A DNA stretch of 64,000 nucleotides from Actinomycetospora endophytica. GTDB lineage: Bacteria > Actinomycetota > Actinomycetes > Mycobacteriales > Pseudonocardiaceae. Shown here piece after piece: positions 9,661-17,984 of this stretch. The stretch spans positions 62,001 through 126,000 of the forward strand of contig NZ_JAJNDB010000001.1 of the NCBI RefSeq assembly GCF_021026375.1, read 5' to 3'. Positions within the stretch are counted from its first letter, which is position 1. Each line of letters starts with the position of its first letter. The translations under genes were made by a program, and so were the position numbers. The notes under the pieces were generated by a model. The model was not told the origin of the DNA. It did no database searches and was given only the letters and a program-made list of their open reading frames with translations.

Positions 9661-10482
9661 ATGAACTCGGACAGAGGGGGCGTGCCAGCCTCCGTCGACC
9701 GGAACAGGGCCAGCATCGCCCGGGTCTACGACACCGCGCTCGGCGGCAAGGACAACTTCGAGGTCGACCGGGAGGTCGTCGAGAAGCTGCGCCAGGTCGC
9801 CCCGGAGATCAGCCAGTTCACCGTCGACCACCGGCAGTTCCTCATCCGCGTCACCCGGTTCCTGACTGGTCAGGCCGGGATTTCGCAGTTCCTCGACCTG
9901 GGCTCGGGCCTCCCGACCGCGGAGAACACGCATCAGGCCGCGCACCAGATCAACCCGAAGGCCAACGTCGTCTACGTCGACAACGACCCGTCGGTCGTCG
10001 CCCACGGTCGGGCGCTGCTCGAGGACAACGACCGCACCTGGTTCAGCGCGGTCGACCTGACCGACGCCGACGCCGTGCTGACCGACCCGGTGATCACCGA
10101 ACACATCGACTTCACCCAGCCGATCGGGCTGCTCCAGCTCGGCACGCTGCACCACCACGTCGGCGAGCCCACCCCGGTCGAGATCATGCAGAGCTACATC
10201 GACGCGCTCCCCTCGGGGTCCTACGTGGCGCTGAGCCACTTCTACGACCCCGAGGACGAAAACAGCGAACTCGCCCGCCGCATGGAGAACGTGTTCGTCC
10301 ACAGCCCGCTGGGCAGCGGAGTCTTCCGAACGAAGTCCGAGATCCTCGCGATGATGCCGGGCCTCGAGCTGGTCGAGCCGGGCTTTTCGCAGCTGGTTGA
10401 CTGGTGGCCCTCCGGTCCGCGGCTGCAGCCCTACCTGCCCTCGCAGCGATGCCTGGCGGGGGCCGTCGGCCGCAAGCCCTGA
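9661..10482 (+). CDS. SAM-dependent methyltransferase, PF04672 (DUF574) family
   Basis: 273 residues, the usual length. Diagnostic features in order: IARVYDTALGGKDNFEVDRE (the N-terminal YDxxLGGxxNF motif), FLDLGSGLPTAENTHQAA (SAM-binding motif I), VVYVDNDPSVVAHGRALL (acidic ribose-binding residue), AVDLTDAD (adenine-binding), LLQLGTLHHHV, and GSYVALSHF near the end. The family is abundant in actinomycetes; substrates are mostly unknown. A broken second copy follows directly, so this was a tandem pair. Cytoplasmic, no signal. Confidence 0.92.
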   Translation: MNSDRGGVPASVDRNRASIARVYDTALGGKDNFEVDREVVEKLRQVAPEISQFTVDHRQFLIRVTRFLTGQAGISQFLDLGSGLPTAENTHQAAHQINPKANVVYVDNDPSVVAHGRALLEDNDRTWFSAVDLTDADAVLTDPVITEHIDFTQPIGLLQLGTLHHHVGEPTPVEIMQSYIDALPSGSYVALSHFYDPEDENSELARRMENVFVHSPLGSGVFRTKSEILAMMPGLELVEPGFSQLVDWWPSGPRLQPYLPSQRCLAGAVGRKP

Positions 10483-10489
10483 ACGCCGG

Positions 10490-10957
10490 ATGGGGGAACG
10501 GGACGAGGCAGCCGCACTTGAGGCCATCGTCGAGGGCGGGCTGCTGGCGGGGCTCAATCGTGAGTGGCGTATCCGTGTCACCTGATTCCTGATCAGCCAG
10601 GCTGAGCTGACTCGGTTTCTCGACCTCAGGTCAGGACTGCCTACCGGGGAGAAGACCCACCAGACAGTCCGCCACCTGGGGAGCTCGGCGCGGGTGATCT
10701 ACGTCGACCGCGATCCCGTCGTGGTCGCTCACGGTCAGCAGCTCGTCGACGGCGACGACAATGCTTGGTCTGTGGAGGGTGACCTCACCGACCCGCACGG
10801 GGTCATGGTGCACCCGGTTATCCGGCGCTACCTCGATTTCACCAAGCCGCTAGCACTGTTCCAGAGCGCCACACTGCTGGCGGCCTTGGGTAAGCGTCGC
10901 CGGCTCGGAAGTTCAGGAGTCTTGACCGGTCGGGGGATCGCGGTGGGTCGGCGATGA
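10490..10957 (+). pseudogene. Second PF04672 methyltransferase copy, decayed
   Basis: One frame reads EAAALEAIVEGGLLAGLNRE, then an in-frame TGA at 10583-10585. It continues FLISQAELTRFLDLRSGLPT, VIYVDRDPVVVAHGQQLVDG and YLDFTKPLALFQSATLLAAL. These match motif I, the acidic loop and the region around HIDFTQPIGLLQLGTLHHHV of the intact neighbour. The N-terminal YDxxLGG segment and the last 90 residues are gone, and the glycine of DLGSG is Arg. The TGA is one base from CGA (Arg), the residue expected there. Confidence 0.75.
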
Positions 10958-11056
10958 CACCATCAGCTCTGGCCGTGGGCGTTCCCATCGCGATTGTTGT
11001 GGCCGGTTGTGACGGTATTACGTCGCTACTTCAGTGGTGAGCCGTCGGGCTGGGTG

Positions 11057-11953
11057 TCAGAGCCATTGGGCGACGCCGCCGTGCCCGGAGCAGGTGCCCG
11101 AGTGGTGCTGGGAGTGGCTGTCGGTGCCATCCTTGCAGACCGCGGTCGCGCCGCTGGTGTCGGCGTCCGGGCGTTCGACCTGGTTGCCGTCGACGTTGGT
11201 GTAGGTGCCGGCGTCGCCCGCGCTGGCGGGAGGGACGGTCACGGCCGGAGACGGAGAGCTGCTCTGCGGGGCCGCCGCCTGGGTGAGCGGTGCCGCGGCG
11301 ACCGGCACCGGGGATGGGGCGGCCGGCGGTGCCACCACGGCCGGCGCGGCCGGCGCGGGCGCGGGGGCCGGGAGCGGGGCGACGGTGGCCGGGGCCGGGG
11401 AAGGCGCCGCGGCTGCGGCCGAGCGGAGTCCCTGCTGGTAGCCCTGCTCGAACGCCTGGCCGGTGGCGGGGACCGTCGCGATCGCGATGATGAACGCCGC
11501 GAGACCGCCCACCGCGGCCGCCACCGCGAGGTCCCGGCCGGGGCGGCGCCCGCCGCGGGCCCGGATGAGCGCGACGCCGGCCAGGACCAGGGCGATCAGC
11601 CCCAGCAGCAGGCCCAGGCCCTGGGCGAAGAAGCTGAACATCACCGCGGCGGCGGCCACCGCCGCGGCCACGACGGCCAGCCGGTGCCGTGGCGACGGCG
11701 AGCCGGGCCGACGGAAGGGGGCGGTGGGCAGGTCACCCGTCACAACGTCAGACGGTTCGTCTCGAGGGGCGTCGGGCCTCATCAGGTGCTCCGCCTCGCG
11801 GCCGCCGACGACGGTCGCCAGCGGCCGGGGCGCCACAGGCGACCGGTCGGCAACCGGCCTCGTGGCGACCGTCGAGATGAATTGCCCGGTCGGCGCGACC
11901 AGCTCCGGTGCGGCATGACGACCCATGACGTCCCCCGACATCTTGGCGCCCAA
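11057..11953 (-). CDS. Membrane-anchored protein with C-terminal DUF3761 domain
   Basis: 298 residues. Residues 1-90 are a soluble cytoplasmic stretch. About 92-135 form two or three hydrophobic helices (LAVVAAAVAAAAVMFSFFAQ, GLLLGLIALVLAGVALI), with a further helix near 155. Then comes an Ala/Pro-rich linker of roughly 70 residues. The end is a DUF3761 domain with its conserved pattern YTNVDGNQVERP, GATAVCKDGT, HHSGTCSGHGGVAQWL (two Cys, likely a disulfide). The layout suggests a domain displayed outside the membrane on a flexible arm. Function unknown; orientation is inference. Confidence 0.8.
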   Translation of the reverse strand: MGAKMSGDVMGRHAAPELVAPTGQFISTVATRPVADRSPVAPRPLATVVGGREAEHLMRPDAPRDEPSDVVTGDLPTAPFRRPGSPSPRHRLAVVAAAVAAAAVMFSFFAQGLGLLLGLIALVLAGVALIRARGGRRPGRDLAVAAAVGGLAAFIIAIATVPATGQAFEQGYQQGLRSAAAAAPSPAPATVAPLPAPAPAPAAPAVVAPPAAPSPVPVAAAPLTQAAAPQSSSPSPAVTVPPASAGDAGTYTNVDGNQVERPDADTSGATAVCKDGTDSHSQHHSGTCSGHGGVAQWL

Positions 11954-12186
11954 GCGGGCGCGGTTGCCCGATAGTCGTAGGCCGTCCGGCGGTCGTTACA
12001 CCTGGTACGGAGACCATCTCGACGAGGCGAGCGCAGTGTGTGGGAGGCCTCGGCGGGCGAGTCGCACGGCACCAAGAGCCGCCCCAAGTGCCGCGGGCCG
12101 ACCGTACTACCGGCCAGCTGAACGGCTGAGGGTAGCGATCTATCGCTTGCCGACGATCGCGGGTCGCGATGGCGTGGGCCCTCAAA

Positions 12187-13728
12187 TCATCGGGCGAGCA
12201 CCCATCGCAGGACCGATGTCAGGTCCGCGGGGTTGTTGCCGCGCCAGGCCACGATCCCGTCGGGGCGGACCAGGACGGTGCCGTCCGGTCCGGTGCCGCT
12301 GGTCTTCGCCCAGCTGCCGTCGGGATCGTGCAGATCGCGACCGAGCTGGTGTGCACGGAGGTCGATGCCGAGCTCGCTGGCCGCTGCCCGGGCGGCGCTG
12401 GCGCCGTCGGGGTCGGCGGTGAGCACGAGGAAGTGGGGCCCGAGCAGCTCGCGCGGGGACACGCGGCCGGCGGGGCCGGAAAGCCACACGTGTGGGACCC
12501 GAGTGCCGGGCCGCCCGCTGGGGTGGCGGGGATCCTCGAAGTGCTGGTTCGGGGCGGTGGGCTCGGCCGCGACGGCCGGTCCGTGGCAGACGTGACCGAA
12601 CAGCAGCGTGGCGGGGTCCATGGGGGCACCGACCGCGTCCTGGAGGTCCGGGCGCTGACGGACCGCCAGGTTGGCGACCTGCCAGTCCGCCACGGCCTCG
12701 CCGTAGGGACGACGTTCGGCGTCGTGACTGTCGAGCAGCCCCGGCCCGGCCTGCCCGAGCGCGACCGCGGCGAGGCGCCAGCCCAGGTGATAGCCATCCA
12801 GCATCGCGGTGTTGCCGCCCTGCCCGCCGGTGGGGGGCATGGTGTGCGCGGCGTCGCCGACCAGCAGCACGCGACCCTCGCGGTAGCGGTCGGCGACCCG
12901 GTGGGCGCTCTCCCACGAGCCTCGGCCGAGCACATCGACGGCCAGGTCGTCGGCACCGATCATCGTACGGATCTCGGCGATGGTCTGATCGTGATCAGAG
13001 CCCGCCGACACCGCGGCGACCCATTCCCCTGGCACGTCGGTGCTGACCAGCACCCCGGCACCGTTCGGGAGCGCCGGATTCTGCACATAGACGAGCACCA
13101 CGGAATCGTCGCCGGCCCACTGCGAGAGATCCGCCCGGAACAGCACGCTGTCCGATGCCCCGAAGCCGCCGTGGCCGTGCGAGCCGATCCCGACCATCTC
13201 CCGCAGCCCGCCCCGGTGCCCGTCCGCGGCGACCACCCACCCGGCCCGCACGCGCTCGACGGTGTCGGTGTCGAGGTCCCGCACGGTCAGGGTCACGCCC
13301 TCGTCGTCCTGGGTCAGGGACTCGGCACGGGTCCGGAACCGCAGCCGGGTCCCCAGCTCCCGCGCGCGGGCGGCGACTGCCGCTTCCACGGCGGCCTGGC
13401 TGGCCATCGCCGGCGCCGCCGGGCTGAACTCCGCGAACACGTCCACCGGCTCGGTGAACTCGTGCAGTACCGGTCCGGCCAGGCTGCGGGCCACCCGGTT
13501 GGTCAGCCCGAGCCGACCGGGCGGGTTGGCCGCCCGGATCGCCTCAGCCACACCGGCGGTCGCGAACCCCTCCATGATCACCGGCATCTGTCCACGGGCC
13601 TTGGGCTGGGTCGAGGTGCTCGGGTGCCGTTCCAGCACCGTCGCGCCGACCCCGTGCAGGGCCAGGAACAGCGCCGTCGACAACCCCGCCAGGCCGGCAC
13701 CCACGATCACCACATCGTCGTCGCCCAT
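12187..13728 (-). CDS. FAD-dependent aromatic monooxygenase (PheA/TfdB-PgaE type)
   Basis: 513 residues from the ATG at 13728 (GAGAGG upstream; upstream codons cross the MarR gene). It has the full group A hydroxylase layout: VVIVGAGLAGLSTALFLALH (FAD GxGxxG), a GD motif region with VVAADGHRGGLR (DG motif), and LLVGDAAHTMPPTGGQGGNT (second FAD motif). A C-terminal thioredoxin-like domain (about 400-513) ends in DGIVAWRG. Such NAD(P)H-dependent enzymes hydroxylate phenolic or polyketide substrates and often inactivate antibiotics. It is divergent from a MarR regulator with a perfect inverted repeat between them, so it is probably induced by its aromatic substrate. Confidence 0.92.
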   Translation of the reverse strand: MGDDDVVIVGAGLAGLSTALFLALHGVGATVLERHPSTSTQPKARGQMPVIMEGFATAGVAEAIRAANPPGRLGLTNRVARSLAGPVLHEFTEPVDVFAEFSPAAPAMASQAAVEAAVAARARELGTRLRFRTRAESLTQDDEGVTLTVRDLDTDTVERVRAGWVVAADGHRGGLREMVGIGSHGHGGFGASDSVLFRADLSQWAGDDSVVLVYVQNPALPNGAGVLVSTDVPGEWVAAVSAGSDHDQTIAEIRTMIGADDLAVDVLGRGSWESAHRVADRYREGRVLLVGDAAHTMPPTGGQGGNTAMLDGYHLGWRLAAVALGQAGPGLLDSHDAERRPYGEAVADWQVANLAVRQRPDLQDAVGAPMDPATLLFGHVCHGPAVAAEPTAPNQHFEDPRHPSGRPGTRVPHVWLSGPAGRVSPRELLGPHFLVLTADPDGASAARAAASELGIDLRAHQLGRDLHDPDGSWAKTSGTGPDGTVLVRPDGIVAWRGNNPADLTSVLRWVLAR

Positions 13729-13750
13729 CACGGGCCCCTCTCCGATACAC

Positions 13751-13781
13751 TTCGATGCGTAGGATAGTTCGACGCATCGAA
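13751..13781. promoter_or_regulatory. Probable MarR operator: perfect 10-bp inverted repeat
   Basis: TTCGATGCGT (13751-13760) is repeated exactly as ACGCATCGAA (13772-13781) across an 11-base spacer. It sits 22 bp from the monooxygenase start and 20 bp from the MarR start. A 31-bp palindrome at this place is what a MarR dimer pair controlling both genes would bind. Confidence 0.75.
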
Positions 13782-13801
13782 ATAATAGGCAGGGTGGCCG
13801 G

Positions 13802-14269
13802 ATGGCGCGCAAGTCCCGCGATGAACTCCTGGACGGCCTACTCCTCGGCCTGCGCGAGCAGGCGAGCCGGACACTGATGTTCCACCAGGCGATCGCCGAG
13901 CGGGCCGGGCTCGGCCCGACCGACATGAAGGCCCTCGACCTGGCCCGCTCCGAACCCACCCTCACCGCCGGCCGACTTGCCGCCATCACCGGCCTCAGCA
14001 CCTCGGCCACCACCGCGCTGCTGGACAGGCTGGAACGACGCGGCTTCGTTGAACGCCGACGGGACCCCACCGACCGGCGCAAGGTCGTGATCGTCCCGGT
14101 CCCCGACGCCGGCCCAGCCGAGACCGCCGCCGTCTTCGGAGACATCGACACCTGGGTGCGCAGCTATCTCTCAGACCAGGACGACCGCACCCTCGAGTTC
14201 CTCGTGCGATTCGTGGCCGACATCAACACCGAGAGCGCACGACTCACCGCAACGATCACCACCGCATAG
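13802..14269 (+). CDS. MarR-family transcriptional regulator
   Basis: 155 residues. The winged helix spans about residues 35-105: TDMKALDLARSEPTLTAGRL, ITGLSTSATTALLDRLERRG (recognition helix), then the wing with the family-typical DRR (RRDPTDRRKVVIVPV). Helices at both ends form the dimer interface. AGGGTGG stands before the ATG. Divergent to the FAD monooxygenase with the inverted repeat between; it most likely represses both genes until a phenolic ligand binds. Confidence 0.92.
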   Translation: MARKSRDELLDGLLLGLREQASRTLMFHQAIAERAGLGPTDMKALDLARSEPTLTAGRLAAITGLSTSATTALLDRLERRGFVERRRDPTDRRKVVIVPVPDAGPAETAAVFGDIDTWVRSYLSDQDDRTLEFLVRFVADINTESARLTATITTA

Positions 14270-14939
14270 CGCCCTCATCGTGTGCCCGGCAGCCGGTTCA
14301 GAGGGCCGTCGCCGGTGGGCGCGTAGCCGGTGGGAGAGCTGACGTTACCGACGACGGTGGTGCAACACCGCTGAGCAGCACCCGCAGTCGCCACCCGACG
14401 AGCACCGCGGTCAGGACCTCGCGGCAAGGTGACACGCGGGAGGTCCAGTCAAGTCCGGGACCACGGCGACCACGAACCCGACCGACGATAGCTGACGGCG
14501 GAGGGTTGTCGGCTCAGAGAGCAACCCGGGGACCTCGGCGGTTCGGCCCTCGGCAGCCTCGGGCGTGGACCCCGCGGGTTACAGCGGGCGCCCCACCGCC
14601 GACTTCCCCACCCGGGTCCAGCCGCCCACTCGTGGCGCCAGCACCCGATCGGACACTCCACGATCACGCCAGGCGAGCGATCTGACCACTGTCACCTGCC
14701 CGACAGCCGCAACGGACGGCTCAGCGTCCCGCGGCAGACCGTCCGAATTGTGGCTCATCGCTGTCGTGTCCTGGCGATCAGTGACGGCATGACCGTATGC
14801 CTGGCTTGCCCCGCCCGGCCGGTCTTGCTTGTTGCCGTGGACAAAGCCGCTCTGGTGAACCCTGTCGCTCCGCACGATGACCCGCCAGTGGCTGCGGTCG
14901 CATGCTGGTATCGCATATTCCCGCTCGGCAGGAGCAGGC
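14270..14939. other. Long leader before the one-carbon operon, no gene recognised
   Basis: No frame matches a family. The final 200 bases precede the metV/metF operon and should hold its promoter. I looked for SAM- or cobalamin-riboswitch core sequences by eye and found none, but this is a weak negative. Confidence 0.4.
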
Positions 14940-15515
14940 ATGGCCAGCGCAAAGATTCATGCCTCCGCGGCGACACACGCCGACGGTCCGAGGCCGTTTC
15001 GCCCACGACTGCCGGGCCGCGGCGCTTACGCCGGGCACCACGTGCTCGCCCGGCGCGCGCCCACGCAGTGGCTCGCCTCGGTGGTCGAACGCAGCCCGGT
15101 TCTGATGCGGTGGTTCACCGCGGGCGAGCGGGTGAGCAAGCGGGAGCTGTTCGGATGCCGCATGTGCGGGCAGTGCGCCCTCCCGACGACGGGTTACGCC
15201 TGCCCGATGACGTGCCCGAAGGAGCTCCGCAACGGGCCGTGCGGGGGCGTCGGCGCCGACGGCCGGTGCGAGGTTCATCCCGAGCAGCCCTGCGTGTGGG
15301 TCGTCGCTCACGAGCGGGCCGTGCGCGCCGGCCACGGCGACGACCTCACCCGCCTGCAACGTCCGGTCGACCAACGCCTGTGGGGCCAGAGCTCCTGGCT
15401 GAACTACTGGCAGGGACGCGACGAGGGGATGTGGACCGAGCCGGTCGAAGGTGGCCGCGACCGCGGCTCGTCAATCCTGCGGCGCGAGCTGGGACTCACC
15501 CCGGTGGGTCGATGA
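14940..15515 (+). CDS. MetV-like zinc protein (methylenetetrahydrofolate reductase C-terminal domain family)
   Basis: 191 residues from the ATG at 14940 (GGAGCAGG upstream). The core ELFGCRMCGQCALPTTGYAC, followed by CPKELRNGPCGGVGADGRCE, is the cysteine-rich signature of the MTHFR_C/MetV family (PF12225). In other bacteria MetV partners the FAD-containing MetF as the subunit handling electron input. The C-terminus (LNYWQGRDEGMWTEPVEGG) is longer than in short MetV proteins. It overlaps the metF start by 4 bases (ATGA), so the two subunits are translationally coupled. It is the first gene of the four-gene operon to 19025. Confidence 0.85.
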   Translation: MASAKIHASAATHADGPRPFRPRLPGRGAYAGHHVLARRAPTQWLASVVERSPVLMRWFTAGERVSKRELFGCRMCGQCALPTTGYACPMTCPKELRNGPCGGVGADGRCEVHPEQPCVWVVAHERAVRAGHGDDLTRLQRPVDQRLWGQSSWLNYWQGRDEGMWTEPVEGGRDRGSSILRRELGLTPVGR

Positions 15516-16477
15516 TGAGTTCTCTGCGCGACGCGCTCGCTGACGGCCGGTTCGCAGTGACCGCGGAAATCGGGCCACCGCGCGGCGCCGATCCGGACGT
15601 CGTCACGCGCAAGGCCGAGCTGCTGCGCGGCTGGGTTCACGCCGCCAACGTCACCGACAACCAGGGCGCTCATGTGCGGATGAGCAGCCTGGGGGCCGCG
15701 GTTCTGGCCCTGCGTGCCGGGGTCGAACCGGTCATGCAGATCACCTGCCGTGACCGGAACCGGCTCGCGCTGCAATCAGATCTGCTCTCGGCGGCGGCGC
15801 TGGGCATCCCGAATGTCCTCTTGCTCACCGGTGATCACCCCATCCATGGCGACCACCCGGACGGCAAGCCCGTCTTCGACCTCGACGGCGTTCAACTGGT
15901 GTGGACCGCCCGGACGATGCGCGATGACCACCGCCTGCTCTCCGGGCGGCGACTCACCGCACCACCGACCTGGACCATCGGCGCGGTGGAGAATCCTTTC
16001 GCTCCCCCACCGGGCTTCCGCGCCCATCGACTCCTCAAGAAGGCCGTCGCGGGCGCCGAGTTCGTCCAGACCCAGTTCGTGTTCGACGTCCCGCGCTTTG
16101 CCGCCTGGATGTCGGAGGTCCGGGACCTGGGGATCCCTGAACGCTGCGCCGTCATCGCCGGCGTCGGCCCGCTGCGCTCGCTGCGCGTGCTCGAACACGT
16201 TCGCGACAACGTTCCCGGTACGCACGTTCCCGATGCGCTGGAACGACGTCTGCGCGGCGTGCCGAGCGCCCGCGTCGATGACGAGGGCGTCACCGCTTGC
16301 GTCGAGACCATCCAGGCCCTCCGGGAGATCCCGGGCGTGGCCGGCGTGCACGTGATGGCCTTCGGCTTCGAGCACGGAATTCCCGAGATCCTCAGCCGCT
16401 CCGACCTTGACCCGCAGGAGGCCACTCCCGAGGTCGAGCCCGCCGCGCTGCCCGGAGGGGTGCCACATGCTGGTTGA
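15512..16477 (+). CDS. metF: Methylenetetrahydrofolate reductase
   Basis: 321 residues, TIM-barrel flavoprotein. FAVTAEIGPPRGAD holds the early catalytic Glu. ANVTDNQGAHVRMSSLGAAV, MQITCRDRNRLALQSDLLSA and NVLLLTGDHP are the folate/FAD-binding stretches of MetF. FVQTQFVFDV and VIAGVGPLRS follow in order. It interconverts 5,10-methylene-THF and 5-methyl-THF. Pairing with a MetV-type protein suggests the two-subunit form, which may run in the oxidative direction when methyl groups come from a demethylase. Start chosen at the first of two ATGs inside the metV stop overlap; an equally possible start is 15515. Confidence 0.92.
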   Translation: MMSSLRDALADGRFAVTAEIGPPRGADPDVVTRKAELLRGWVHAANVTDNQGAHVRMSSLGAAVLALRAGVEPVMQITCRDRNRLALQSDLLSAAALGIPNVLLLTGDHPIHGDHPDGKPVFDLDGVQLVWTARTMRDDHRLLSGRRLTAPPTWTIGAVENPFAPPPGFRAHRLLKKAVAGAEFVQTQFVFDVPRFAAWMSEVRDLGIPERCAVIAGVGPLRSLRVLEHVRDNVPGTHVPDALERRLRGVPSARVDDEGVTACVETIQALREIPGVAGVHVMAFGFEHGIPEILSRSDLDPQEATPEVEPAALPGGVPHAG

Positions 16478-17969
16478 CTTCCGACCGCACGGTCGGCTCC
16501 GCGCCTCCCAGGAGCCGGTGGACTTCGCCGCCACGGTCGGCCCCGCGGTCGAGGCGCTCAGCGAAGAATGTGCCGATCTCGCCCGGGTTCGGGTCGTGGC
16601 CGATTGGGTCCAGTACCGCGGGAATTTTCGGGACCCGGTCTCGGTCCGGCCGTTCCTCAGCGGGTCGACGGTCGACATCGACCCGGCCCTCGACCCCGTT
16701 CCGCATGCGCCGACCACCCGCGACGACGACCTCGAACTCGCCCTCGACGTCCGCCGCTGCGCCGCTCTGGAGGCCGACGAGTTACGGCACCTGGCGCGGA
16801 CCGCCGTCCGCGGCGCCGACCACGTCGCGATCGAGGACTGGGGCCTGACGAGCTCGAGCTGCATCTGGAAGTTCAACGCGCTGTATTGGCAGGCCCTCGA
16901 CCTGTGGGAACAAGCCACCGGCCGAACCTACGAACAGGCCCTCCCCGGCGGCGAGAGCGACGCCCGCAACCGGACCGGCGCCCGCGCGCTCATCACTGAG
17001 CTGTTCGCCGCCTGGGACCGCCTCGCCGAGCGCAACGCCTTGCCCGCGGAGCTTTACGTCATCGAACTCGGCGTGGGCAACGGGTCCCAGGCCAAGGTGT
17101 TCCTCGACGAATTCGCCGCCGCCGACCGCGAACTCGGCCACGAGTACTACCGCCGTCTGCACTACCTCATGTGCGACTACTCCGCCTACGTCCTTGAGCT
17201 CGCGCGTAAAACCGTGGCCGAGCACGACCAGCACGTCAGCTCGTTCGTCCTCGACGCCACCTCACCACACACCGCGCTCGGTTTCCTCAAGTACAAGGTG
17301 TTCCTGGTCTACATCTCCAACGTCTACGACAACTTGCCCACCGACGAGGTCGCCCAGCTCGGCGGGCGCACCTATGTGGTGCAGTCGCGGGCATGCCTGG
17401 CACGGAAGGCGGTCGACGAGCTCGCGGCCTCGACCCTCACCACGCCGGAGCGGGTCCCCGCACTCCTGACCAAGCTGCTGCGGCTCGGGCCATCCTTGCT
17501 CCCGGAGGCGGCGCCCGATCACTTCCCGGACGTCGAGGCTGCCGTGATGTTCTGGCAACGCGCCTGGTCGGCGCTGCGCCTCGAGGAGCGCTACGTCCCC
17601 GTGGCCGGCCTGGACCTCTACCCGTTGACACCCGAGATCAGCGGAGAGCCGCTGCGGCCACTGCTGGAGTCGGGCGCCGACCTACGCATGCACGTCAGCA
17701 ACGGCGCGGTGGCCAGCTTCGTCGACACCCTGAAGCTCCTCCACCCGTTCGGGACCCTGGTGTGCCACGACCTGTTCGTCACCGATCTCAATGCCTACCG
17801 AACCCGCTTCGCGGGACCGGGCAAGTACGACGGTTCGGTCGTCAACTGGGTCAACGGGACCCTTCTCGCCCACCTCGGTCGCCGCCGCGGCTTCGAGGTG
17901 ACCTACGCGCCCTTCGCCCACCGTGAGCGCACGAACGTCGTCACCCTGACCGCCCACGTCCGGGAATGA
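16467..17969 (+). CDS. MidA/NDUFAF7-like SAM-dependent methyltransferase-fold protein of unknown role
   Basis: 500 residues from the ATG at 16467, preceded by CGGAGGGG and overlapping metF by 11 bases. Residues about 195-330 carry a class I methyltransferase core: YVIELGVGNGSQAKVFLDEF (motif I, Glu for Asp), HYLMCDYSAYVLELA (ribose-binding Asp), then VYISNVYDNLPTDEV. The last resembles the NExxDxLP motif of MidA-type (PF02636) enzymes with Ser-Asn for Asn-Glu. The first 190 residues match nothing I know; the C-terminal 150 contain HPFGTLVCHDLFVT. Its place between metF and a MetE-like gene implies a methyl-transfer role, but whether SAM or another cofactor binds is not clear. Confidence 0.7.
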   Translation: MLVDFRPHGRLRASQEPVDFAATVGPAVEALSEECADLARVRVVADWVQYRGNFRDPVSVRPFLSGSTVDIDPALDPVPHAPTTRDDDLELALDVRRCAALEADELRHLARTAVRGADHVAIEDWGLTSSSCIWKFNALYWQALDLWEQATGRTYEQALPGGESDARNRTGARALITELFAAWDRLAERNALPAELYVIELGVGNGSQAKVFLDEFAAADRELGHEYYRRLHYLMCDYSAYVLELARKTVAEHDQHVSSFVLDATSPHTALGFLKYKVFLVYISNVYDNLPTDEVAQLGGRTYVVQSRACLARKAVDELAASTLTTPERVPALLTKLLRLGPSLLPEAAPDHFPDVEAAVMFWQRAWSALRLEERYVPVAGLDLYPLTPEISGEPLRPLLESGADLRMHVSNGAVASFVDTLKLLHPFGTLVCHDLFVTDLNAYRTRFAGPGKYDGSVVNWVNGTLLAHLGRRRGFEVTYAPFAHRERTNVVTLTAHVRE

Positions 17970-17984
17970 TCGCCGGAGGCCATC

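Noticed and set aside
12169-13767. 532-codon plus-strand frame over the FAD monooxygenase
   Set aside because: Opposite-strand shadow of a gene with complete FAD motifs; no domain of its own.
14700-14939. Possible SAM or cobalamin riboswitch ahead of the metV-metF operon
   Set aside because: No conserved core sequence or pairing pattern of known classes was visible by eye; a covariance-model search of 14270-14940 would decide.
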